47,141 nucleotides of DNA from Paucilactobacillus vaccinostercus DSM 20634 (GTDB lineage: Bacteria > Bacillota > Bacilli > Lactobacillales > Lactobacillaceae): assembly GCF_001436295.1 (NCBI RefSeq), contig NZ_AYYY01000002.1:1-47141 (forward strand), read 5' to 3'. The notes below the pieces were generated by a model. That model ran no database searches. It saw only the letters and a program-made list of their open reading frames with translations, and had not been told where the DNA came from. Of the stretch, positions 1 through 6,682 are shown piece after piece (within the stretch, counting starts at the first letter, position 1; each line of letters begins with the position of its first letter). The translations under genes were made by a program, and so were the position numbers.

Positions 1-74
1 TTCTGCTCATTAGATGGAAAAATACGTAATTTTACGCCGTAGTGATAGGGAAGTTTTGCCATGGCTTTACTCAA
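1..74 (-). CDS. TnpB-like (IS605 OrfB family) protein, 5' end only
   Basis: Only the first 24 or so codons lie inside the window; the gene runs off the left edge. Read from a TTG at 74, the peptide begins MSKAMAKLPYHYGVKLRIFP and continues SNEQ. The pattern K-x-R-I-F/Y-P-x-x-E-Q close to the N-terminus is typical of TnpB/OrfB proteins of IS200/IS605 elements, which are RNA-guided nucleases that accompany the transposon. The TTG start is preferred over the in-frame ATG at 62 because a GGGGGTGA ribosome site lies about 6-9 bases before it, while the ATG has none at a good distance. Whether the gene is intact, and whether a TnpA partner exists, cannot be seen. The identification rests on a very short peptide, so confidence is moderate. 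Confidence 0.5.
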   Translation of the reverse strand, partial: MSKAMAKLPYHYGVKLRIFPSNEQ

Positions 75-121
75 TTAGTTTCACCCCCTCAACTAGGATA
101 GAATTATTATAGCACATAAGC

Positions 122-133
122 GAACGTACGTTC
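122..133. promoter_or_regulatory. 12-bp perfect palindrome upstream of the TnpB-like gene
   Basis: GAACGTACGTTC is a perfect palindrome of the sort bound by TetR-type dimers. It sits beside AT-rich TATAAT-like sequence (about 134-150), about 50 bases before the TnpB-like start. No cognate regulator gene is in the window. Confidence 0.3.
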
Positions 134-192
134 ACTATAATATTATAATGATAACATTGAGAAAAATCGTAGAGCTAAATGAGGTTACAATA

Positions 193-234
193 GAAAAAAA
201 GGTGTGAAATTACCGTGAGGCTAATTTCAACACC
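193..234 (-). terminator. Leftward rho-independent terminator
   Basis: Arms at 201-212 and 222-234 pair as a stem of about 12 bp with one bulged base, and on the minus strand the stem is followed by seven T (194-200). No gene lies between it and the divergent AEC promoter, so it either ends a very short leftward transcript or is left over from a lost gene. It also shields the TnpB-like gene from upstream read-through. Confidence 0.5.
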
Positions 235-264
235 ACTAGTCATATCAATTATTATTATCACTTT

Positions 265-301
265 GTCAAATTTGACCATAACTGAATCTACCGCTTACAA
301 T
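265..301 (+). promoter_or_regulatory. Promoter of the AEC carrier with overlapping palindrome
   Basis: A TTGACC box (272-277) and a TACAAT box (296-301) are separated by 18 bp. The -35 box overlaps the perfect palindrome GTCAAATTTGAC (265-276), a likely operator. The opposite strand carries TTGACA within the same palindrome, so a weak leftward promoter is possible too. Between 75 and 336 I see only these sites, the 122-133 palindrome and the leftward terminator. Confidence 0.45.
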
Positions 302-336
302 GTCCCCATATCTTAGAAGTTGAGGAGACGAGGACT

Positions 337-1275
337 ATGGCAATGTTTCTCCATGCGATCAGTGGCGTACTAGTTATCTTGGGGATGATCGCGGTTGGCT
401 ACGTATTGGCTAAACGCAACTGGTTTGACGAAGCCAGTACTAAATTAATCGCTAAAATTGTGACCCAGCTCGCGCTGCCCTGTTACATGCTCTCGACCAT
501 TATGACCGATTTCTCCACCAAAGAACTGAAAGCACTGCTACCAGACCTTAAGTTTCCCGTACTGTCCATGTCGGTGCTCTTTGTAGTTTCAATTCTGGTC
601 GCCCATATCCTCCATATTCGGCGAAATCGACAGGGATTATTTGAGTCCATGTTCTTCATTTCCAACACTGTTTTTGTTGGGCTAGCAGTTAACGTCGCTC
701 TGTTCGGCCAAAAAAGTCTGCCCTATGTGTTGGTTTACTACATGGCCAATACAACCTTCTTTTGGACCCTTGGCGTTTACCTCATCGGCCGCGATGGCGG
801 TCAACGAGGACACCTTAATTGGCGGCAAACTCTCAAGCAAATTTTTTCACCACCACTACTCGGATTCGCACTCGCCGTCGTTCTCGTATTGTTACACGTG
901 AAACTTCCACCGTTTTTAATGGCCGATTTCGGCTACATCGGTGGCCTCACCATCCCCTTATCAATGATCTTTATTGGTATTTCGGTGGCGAATGCCGGCA
1001 TCACCCATATTCGCTTCAATCGTTACAATCTCGGCGTCTTATTCGGCCGTTTTCTCCTCGCCCCCGCCCTCATGAGCTTGCTGGTGCTCCCCTCATCCAT
1101 GCCAGTGCTCATGAAACAGGTCTTCATTCTCCAATCGGCGATGCCGGCCATGACTAACGCGCCCGTCGTCGCTAAACTCTACGGTGCCGATTCAGACTAT
1201 GCGGCCATCATGGTGGCCGAAACCACGATTTTAAGTTTAGTCGTTATCCCGATTTTAATACTGCTGATGAACTAA
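337..1275 (+). CDS. AEC-family (auxin efflux carrier / malate permease-type) transporter
   Basis: This is a 312-residue, strongly hydrophobic membrane protein with about ten segments arranged as two halves. The N-terminus has the family's GMIAVGYVLAKRNWF segment (about residues 16-30), followed by helices carrying small polar residues, and the C-terminal half has the SAMPAMTNAPVVAKLYG segment (about 266-282) typical of AEC permeases. Family members move organic acids such as malate or other small anions; the substrate here is not known. A GAGGAG ribosome site precedes the ATG by about ten bases. The gene stands alone, with its own promoter and a strong hairpin terminator directly after the stop. 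The family call is secure, the substrate open. Confidence 0.85.
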   Translation: MAMFLHAISGVLVILGMIAVGYVLAKRNWFDEASTKLIAKIVTQLALPCYMLSTIMTDFSTKELKALLPDLKFPVLSMSVLFVVSILVAHILHIRRNRQGLFESMFFISNTVFVGLAVNVALFGQKSLPYVLVYYMANTTFFWTLGVYLIGRDGGQRGHLNWRQTLKQIFSPPLLGFALAVVLVLLHVKLPPFLMADFGYIGGLTIPLSMIFIGISVANAGITHIRFNRYNLGVLFGRFLLAPALMSLLVLPSSMPVLMKQVFILQSAMPAMTNAPVVAKLYGADSDYAAIMVAETTILSLVVIPILILLMN

Positions 1276-1312
1276 AATGGTCATTTCCATTTGCTTGGAA
1301 ATGACCATTTTT
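1274..1312. terminator. Bidirectional terminator between the AEC gene and the convergent adh gene
   Basis: A near-perfect hairpin has arms at 1274-1288 and 1297-1312, an 8-base loop, an A-run before it and a T-run after it. It can therefore stop both the rightward AEC transcript and the leftward aspA-phnW-adh transcript. Confidence 0.85.
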
Positions 1313-1316
1313 ATCA

Positions 1317-2429
1317 TCACTGTAAGACATCCAAATAAATTTCTTTGATTGCCAATCGATCTAATTTGACCGGATTATTGCGAAGACGCTGCAAGTTTAC
1401 GGAATTGGTCAACTCCTCTAACTGTTCCTTGCTTTGAAGCGTTGGAACCGTTAGTCCCAAACTGGCCGTAAGTGCCTCAAACCACTCAATTGCCGCTGTA
1501 ACATCTTTTTGACCCAGTGCTTGCGTAATCATTTCAAATCGTCGGCTTACTATCTGCGCATCAAGTCCCTGCTGAACGCGATCCAGATGTGCTATCATGT
1601 AACGCCAAATTTTTGGCAAACATAGGGCGACAGCATGACCGTGTGCAATACCGTATAACGAAGTTAGTTTATAGGCCATTGCATGTGCCGCGGTCGTCGT
1701 TGAAATATTAATGGCCCGACCTGCTAAATTCGCAGCTTCTAGCATCGGTCCATTTGCCTTCGCATCTCCAGCTAAGTAACTCTGATAGTTATCAACCCAT
1801 TCCACTAACGCCCGTTGTGCATCTGCTTGGCTTTGACTGGTCGCTTTTAGCGCCCATATTGATTCAATGGCATGACACAACGCATCTAACATGCTTGCTT
1901 GCCGTTGATACAATGGTAAACTATCTAGCAATGATGGCGCCAATACATATGCCTCTGGCAATAGACTCTCATCTGAAATTGAGTATTTCTTGCCTTGATA
2001 ATAAATGACCGCAAAGTGTGTGACTTCACTCCCCGTCCCAGCTGTCGTTGGAATTGCTATATGCACAATTGGATTGGCAAAAATTGGTTGATTGACGAAC
2101 GGAATATCGGGCTTCATATTGTAAAATGCTTTAATGCTCTTTGCCACATCCATTGGACTTCCGCCGCCAATCGAAATTAACAAATCAGAGTTATTCCGAT
2201 AAAATGCCGCTAACCCTTTTACTACTGATTCATATTTAGGATTCGGTTCATAATCATGAAAGGTGGTTATTGTCACATCTTTCATCATTAACAACTCTTG
2301 GTACGAGTGTGTCGTCATAAACGAATGACCACAAACCAAGAAGGGACGATGACTATGATACTTTTGAATTAATTGCTGCAGATCTTGTACCATTGTTTTT
2401 GTCTGCGCACTTGAAACACTAGTCGCCAT
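1317..2429 (-). CDS. Iron-containing (class III) alcohol dehydrogenase, putative phosphonoacetaldehyde reductase
   Basis: A 370-residue group III alcohol dehydrogenase. GGGSPMD (residues 88-94) is the NAD(P)-binding motif, and the metal ligands expected for this family are in place: D182 and H186 in MLDALCHAIES, H249 in TTTAAHAMAY, and H263 in YGIAHGHAV. The start is the ATG at 2429, which has AAGGAGG seven bases upstream. It is the last gene of a minus-strand operon, 16 bp after the PhnW-like aminotransferase. That pairing resembles phosphonate pathways in which such an enzyme (PhpC type) reduces phosphonoacetaldehyde to 2-hydroxyethylphosphonate, and sulfoacetaldehyde reductase in taurine fermentation. 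The enzyme class is visible in the sequence; the aldehyde is inferred from the neighbour only. A general aldehyde or alcohol dehydrogenase remains possible. Confidence 0.8.
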   Translation of the reverse strand: MATSVSSAQTKTMVQDLQQLIQKYHSHRPFLVCGHSFMTTHSYQELLMMKDVTITTFHDYEPNPKYESVVKGLAAFYRNNSDLLISIGGGSPMDVAKSIKAFYNMKPDIPFVNQPIFANPIVHIAIPTTAGTGSEVTHFAVIYYQGKKYSISDESLLPEAYVLAPSLLDSLPLYQRQASMLDALCHAIESIWALKATSQSQADAQRALVEWVDNYQSYLAGDAKANGPMLEAANLAGRAINISTTTAAHAMAYKLTSLYGIAHGHAVALCLPKIWRYMIAHLDRVQQGLDAQIVSRRFEMITQALGQKDVTAAIEWFEALTASLGLTVPTLQSKEQLEELTNSVNLQRLRNNPVKLDRLAIKEIYLDVLQ

Positions 2430-2445
2430 TTCAACGCCTCCTTGG

Positions 2446-3588
2446 CTAATACTGCACTGGAATCTGAACATCCATTTGAGTAAGTGCTTCTTTCAAAACA
2501 ACGTAAAATTTTTGAATATCTTCTGGAGTAATCGCCCCTAGTGCACATAGTCTAAAGGTCGGTAAATCCGAAACCTTACCTGGATAGATCGTGTAACCTT
2601 TTTTATACACAAGGTCATGCATTTGATCAAATGAAAAACGTGTATCATTTGGATTTTTTAATGATACAACCAATTTAGATTGATACTTCTTATCAATCAA
2701 CAATTCAAACCCCAGTGCCTCGGCACCATCCACTAGTGCTTGCCAAACAGCCTGATGACGCCCCCATTTAGCAGTTTCTCCTTCAGCAAAGTACTCCTTG
2801 AGACCTTGTCGTGCAGCATAAATTGTTTGAACTGGTGGCGTAAAATGCATTTGCCCAGTTTTTTCAATAAAACTGTACTGCATATATAGATTTGTATAAT
2901 AGGACCTAGTTGGATAATCTCTAGAAGCTTCCAAAATAGAGGTTCGTCCAATCGTGTACGATAGGCCTGTAAAAGCCATTATGCCTTTTTGTGCTGACGA
3001 CATCACAAAATCGAGATTATCACGTTCCATGTCAATTGGAATCATTGCATATGTTGAAGTTGTATCAACAACCATTGTATCGCCATATTCGTGGGCCAGT
3101 GCACCAATTTCACGAATCGGATTCAGAACTCCAGTCCCAGTCTCATTATGACAACAGTAAACTACGGCAATATCTGAGTCTTGTTCTAAGGCTGCTCGGA
3201 TAGCACCTAGATCAGCTGGTTTAGTAATGTCCAGCTTTAAATCGACATAGTCCATATGATAATATTGAGCAACTTCAACTGCTCGTCCTGAGTAGGCGCC
3301 ATTATCAACAATCAATATTTTCTTTCCTGCGGGTACTAATGAACTTACTGTGGCATCAATGTTAATCGTTCCAGACCCACAAAAAAGGACTGCTGTAAAG
3401 GCATCTTCACCGTGAACAACTCTAACCAAGTCACGGCCAATTTGTTTCATTATGTCACCAAATTCATCTTCACGAGGACATATATCTGGCACAATTTGTG
3501 CGTATTTAACTGTATCAGTCGTTGTCGCAGGCCCTGGATTAAGTAACACATTTCGTTTGATTTTTGGTAATTCATCCGTCTTCATCAT
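2446..3588 (-). CDS. phnW: PhnW-like 2-aminoethylphosphonate:pyruvate aminotransferase (class V, PLP)
   Basis: A 380-residue class V aminotransferase. The N-terminus LLNPGPATTTDTVKYAQ with DICPRE-EFGDIM (residues 15-47) is characteristic of PhnW proteins and, as I recall, closer to the clade found in 2-aminoethylphosphonate biosynthesis than to the degradative enzyme. GSGT (71-74) should bind the PLP phosphate, D175 the ring nitrogen, and K201 in SSAQKG forms the Schiff base. PhnW interconverts 2-aminoethylphosphonate plus pyruvate and phosphonoacetaldehyde plus alanine. The start has GGAGG ten bases upstream; a second ATG follows at once. Neither PepM/Ppd (synthesis) nor PhnX (phosphonatase) is in the window. 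An adjacent iron-dependent dehydrogenase could consume the aldehyde. Family certain, substrate likely but unproven. Confidence 0.75.
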   Translation of the reverse strand: MMKTDELPKIKRNVLLNPGPATTTDTVKYAQIVPDICPREDEFGDIMKQIGRDLVRVVHGEDAFTAVLFCGSGTINIDATVSSLVPAGKKILIVDNGAYSGRAVEVAQYYHMDYVDLKLDITKPADLGAIRAALEQDSDIAVVYCCHNETGTGVLNPIREIGALAHEYGDTMVVDTTSTYAMIPIDMERDNLDFVMSSAQKGIMAFTGLSYTIGRTSILEASRDYPTRSYYTNLYMQYSFIEKTGQMHFTPPVQTIYAARQGLKEYFAEGETAKWGRHQAVWQALVDGAEALGFELLIDKKYQSKLVVSLKNPNDTRFSFDQMHDLVYKKGYTIYPGKVSDLPTFRLCALGAITPEDIQKFYVVLKEALTQMDVQIPVQY

Positions 3589-3605
3589 CAGCTAATTTCC
3601 TCCAT

Positions 3606-4898
3606 CTATTTCCTTTTCCCTGCAATCAGTGCTAGGGCTATCATCATGACATTGACTATCGTAATAATCAGAAAGAGTAACTCCCAGTTATTCCCATCTA
3701 GCGTAAATCCAAAAATAATTGCCTGAACCGATGCCCCAATATAAGCCACAAAATCCATCATGCCACTAGCAGTAGCCGCATATTGACGACCTCCAGCCTC
3801 CATCGCAGGGGCCCATGTCAGTCCATTAATGGCGTAAACAAAAAATCCCGCAACGAACAACAAAATGCTAATTAATAATTCATTACGTGTAAATGGGAAA
3901 ATTAATGCCACCACACCACCAACTAACGCACACATAATAACTGCCGGTAGTCGATTGCTGGCAAGGTATCGATCTGCGAGCATTGGTACAAATAAAGCAC
4001 CAAATCCCATACCAATTGGTAATACTAAACTTTGAATCAGCCCAGAACTCACATCAAAATGCAGCATTTTAGTAAAGTACAGTGGTATCCAAGTCAGGAG
4101 ACCATAACGCACAATACTTTGAAGTGCAATAATCACTAACCAAACGTCATATTTCCATGATTTTAATAAATAAATATATGGATAAAGTTGACCGTGATTC
4201 CCCATCGACGCTTGAATTTCATTTTCCGACTGTGTCAGTGCTGCATCATCTGTAAATGGTTGTAATCCCAATGACTCCGGTGAATCTTTCGTCAATCTCC
4301 AATAGATAATGGCAACAATTGCAGCAACAATAACAGGTAAGAAGAATGCTGAGCGCCATCCAAGATTCGGACTGATCTTAAGTGCAATAACGACCATGAT
4401 CATGGCAATTGCCTGACCAAATCCAGAAAAGCCATTTGCCATTCCTGTTGCAAATCCCCGCTTATTAGCTGGCTACCATCGTGATAGGAGTGCCATCCCC
4501 GGAGCCCATGCCATTGACTGAAAATAACCATTGAATGCCCATAAAATTGTAATTACTATCAGTGAGGATTGGAATCCGATCACAATATTGGCAAATGCAG
4601 ATAGTAACACTGCCGAAACAATGAATCGATTAACACCAAACATCTCGCTTAATCGACCATTCATGAGCTGTCCCACCCCATATGTCCAAAAAAATACGGA
4701 TGAAAGAACTCCCAACTGTGCTGTTGTCCACCCCATTTCCTTTACCATTAGTGGAATCGCGGAACTAAGATTAAGTCTGCCACTGTACAGTAGACAATAA
4801 ACTAGTGAAAACCCAATTACAGCTCGCCACGCATATTTTCTGAACAGTGAATATTCCGCCGATGTATATCCTAGCATGTCATTTGTCGTTTGCTTCAA
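3606..4898 (-). pseudogene. OPA-type MFS transporter interrupted by one in-frame TAG
   Basis: Two open stretches in the same frame (4475 and above; 4442 down to 3606) join into one full-length carrier of about 430 residues. The first half has GRLNLSSAIPLM, YGVGQLMNGRLSEMFG and NGYFQSMAWAPGMALLSRW; the second begins PANKRGFATGMANGFSGFGQ. These are hallmarks of the organophosphate:phosphate antiporter group (GlpT/UhpT/UhpC). The break is the TAG at 4475-4473, directly after a TGG codon, where relatives have a second tryptophan before PANKRG. A single TGG-to-TAG change explains it, and nothing else is damaged. The start is probably the TTG at 4898, with GAGGTG nine bases upstream; a GTG at 4910 is the alternative. 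It lies between aspA and phnW and was presumably the operon's substrate carrier. Confidence 0.85.
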
Positions 4899-5044
4899 CT
4901 CTCTTAACACCTCTTTCTTAGTAATTACTAATCACTATAACTATAAGTTATTAAAACAGCACGGTTCATAATCACCAATAATAACTAAACTTTCAGCAAA
5001 ATCACCAAAATCACATTTGTTAATGTCATAAAATGTAATATCTA

Positions 5045-6436
5045 TCAATTAACCACCTTCACATATCGTTTATCATTCGGCCGATTGATAAGATGCTGTG
5101 TAGAAAAAAGATAATCAATTTGTTCATCACTCATAATTGCTTGTGTTTTCAAAAGCGTTTTGACTGACTTTTTTTGCCTAATCGCTTGCTTAACTAAGTT
5201 CATAGCACGTTCATAGCCAATCACCGGTGCCAGAACAGTTGCAGAAATAGCTGATTTTTCAACCTGTTCCTTTCCGTATTCAGCATTTACCTGAATTCCT
5301 TCCAAGCAACGTGTAACTAGCGTTTCAAGCGCTCCAGTTAAAATTGCTTCACCATCAATCAAATCTTTAAATATTACTGGTTCAAAGGCATTTAGCTCCA
5401 GCTGTCCCGCTTGCACGGCTAAACTCACTGTTGTGTCATATCCAATCACTTGAAAAGCAACCTGATTCACTACCTCCGGAATAACTGGATTCACTTTTCC
5501 TGGCATGATTGAAGAACCTGCCTGTACGGCTGGTAATCGTAATTCACAAAGTCCTGCTTGTGGCCCACTTCCAAGCAATCGAAGATCATTTGATAGCTTA
5601 ATTAAATCCAACGATAACATCTTAAGAGAACTTGAAAATGCCGCTAAAGCATCACAATTTTGCGTAGCATCAATCTTGTCTTCAGACACAACAAGCTTCA
5701 CTCCTGTTAGATCATTTACTTCATCAACAATATGTTCTCGATAAAACTCAGATGCGTTCAATCCTGTACCAATTGCTGTGCCTCCTAAATTAACATTTCG
5801 CAGTACGTCCACTGCTTGATTTACTCGCTGAAGATCACGTTTAAACAAGGAATAGTACGCATGAAAACTATTGCCAAATGTCGTCGGGACGGCATCTTGC
5901 AATTGTGTTCGGCCAACTTTAACTGCATCTTTAAAAGTTTCAGCTCGATCCAACAACACGTGAACTAATCGTTGTAATTGCTGTCTTAGGGCTGGATATA
6001 ATTGTAGTAATGTCATCTTCCCAGCTGTTGGAAAAACATCATTAGTCGACTGAGACTGATTAACATCATCATTCGGATGAATTACAATTGCCGTATATTG
6101 ACCAGCCACATTAGCCACGACCTCATTCACATTCATATTAGCGGATGTTCCTGCGCCACCTTGAATTGCCGCAACAACAAATTGATCATCATACTTACCC
6201 GATAAAACATCTTGGCATGCCCGAATAATCGCCCGTGATTTTTGTGAGTCTAGTGTTCCAGCCTGTTGATTCACAACCGCAGCGGCCTGTTTAATCAAGA
6301 CTATGTTTTTCATCAGCGCTACATCAGTTTTCTCAGAACTAATGGGAAAGTTTTGCTGCGCCCGTGCAGCATGGATGCCATACAGTGCTTTGTCTGGAAT
6401 TGCCAAACTTCCGACACAATCAGTTTCAATTCGCAT
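5045..6436 (-). CDS. aspA: Aspartate ammonia-lyase (aspartase)
   Basis: A 463-residue member of the aspartase/fumarase superfamily. GGAGTSANMNVNEV (93-106), SQSTNDVFPTAGK (128-140), KVGRTQLQDAVP (173-184) and the mobile SS-loop GSSIMPGKVNPV (307-318, catalytic Ser309) are all present. GKVNPV with the flanking PEVVNQ matches the aspartases of Gram-positive bacteria (AnsB type) better than fumarase. It should release ammonia from L-aspartate to give fumarate. The ATG at 6436 has GGAGG six bases upstream; an in-frame upstream start is unsupported. It heads the operon with the OPA carrier, phnW and adh. A 17-bp palindrome lies just upstream of the ribosome site. Activity on a different aspartate-like substrate cannot be excluded. 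Confidence 0.85.
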   Translation of the reverse strand: MRIETDCVGSLAIPDKALYGIHAARAQQNFPISSEKTDVALMKNIVLIKQAAAVVNQQAGTLDSQKSRAIIRACQDVLSGKYDDQFVVAAIQGGAGTSANMNVNEVVANVAGQYTAIVIHPNDDVNQSQSTNDVFPTAGKMTLLQLYPALRQQLQRLVHVLLDRAETFKDAVKVGRTQLQDAVPTTFGNSFHAYYSLFKRDLQRVNQAVDVLRNVNLGGTAIGTGLNASEFYREHIVDEVNDLTGVKLVVSEDKIDATQNCDALAAFSSSLKMLSLDLIKLSNDLRLLGSGPQAGLCELRLPAVQAGSSIMPGKVNPVIPEVVNQVAFQVIGYDTTVSLAVQAGQLELNAFEPVIFKDLIDGEAILTGALETLVTRCLEGIQVNAEYGKEQVEKSAISATVLAPVIGYERAMNLVKQAIRQKKSVKTLLKTQAIMSDEQIDYLFSTQHLINRPNDKRYVKVVN

Positions 6437-6450
6437 TCCGTTTCCTCCAA

Positions 6451-6467
6451 TGTTATAAAACATAACA
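6451..6467. promoter_or_regulatory. Palindromic putative operator in the aspA leader
   Basis: TGTTATAAAACATAACA has 6-bp arms around a 5-bp centre and lies only a few bases upstream of the aspA ribosome site. The identical 17-mer occurs, inverted, at 6634-6650. A bound repressor here would block the start of transcription or early elongation of the aspA operon. Confidence 0.45.
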
Positions 6468-6610
6468 TAAACCATGTTATTGAGATATATCTTACAAGTT
6501 CTGTACTCAATTTCAATATTTTTACATGATCTCGTTAACTTCTTTTACTGGACATATTACTCAAACCAAACCTTCTTTCCATATATAACAGTGAACACAG
6601 CAAATTAAGG

Positions 6611-6666
6611 AAAGAAAAAAAACCGAAGTTTCATGTTATGTTTTATAACACGAAGCTTCGGTTTTT
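6611..6666 (-). terminator. rexA terminator containing a second copy of the 17-bp palindrome
   Basis: Outer arms 6620-6628 and 6656-6664 (AAACCGAAG/CTTCGGTTT) enclose the inverted copy of the aspA-leader palindrome at 6634-6650, which extends the stem. On the minus strand a run of T follows (complement of 6611-6620). It ends the rexBA transcript about 20 bases after the rexA stop. Confidence 0.75.
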
Positions 6667-6682
6667 ACCTTATTTTCTCGAT

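Noticed and set aside
291-301. A cre-like ACCGCTTACA near the AEC promoter
   Set aside because: Only one half matches the cre consensus; three or more of the fixed positions fail in either orientation.
819-1157. An arginine-rich 112-codon frame inside the AEC gene
   Set aside because: It is an out-of-frame shadow; the AEC frame has clear membrane segments and a ribosome site.
1317-2471. A longer alcohol dehydrogenase starting at 2471
   Set aside because: The extra 14 residues overlap the end of phnW and have no ribosome site, while the ATG at 2429 has AAGGAGG.
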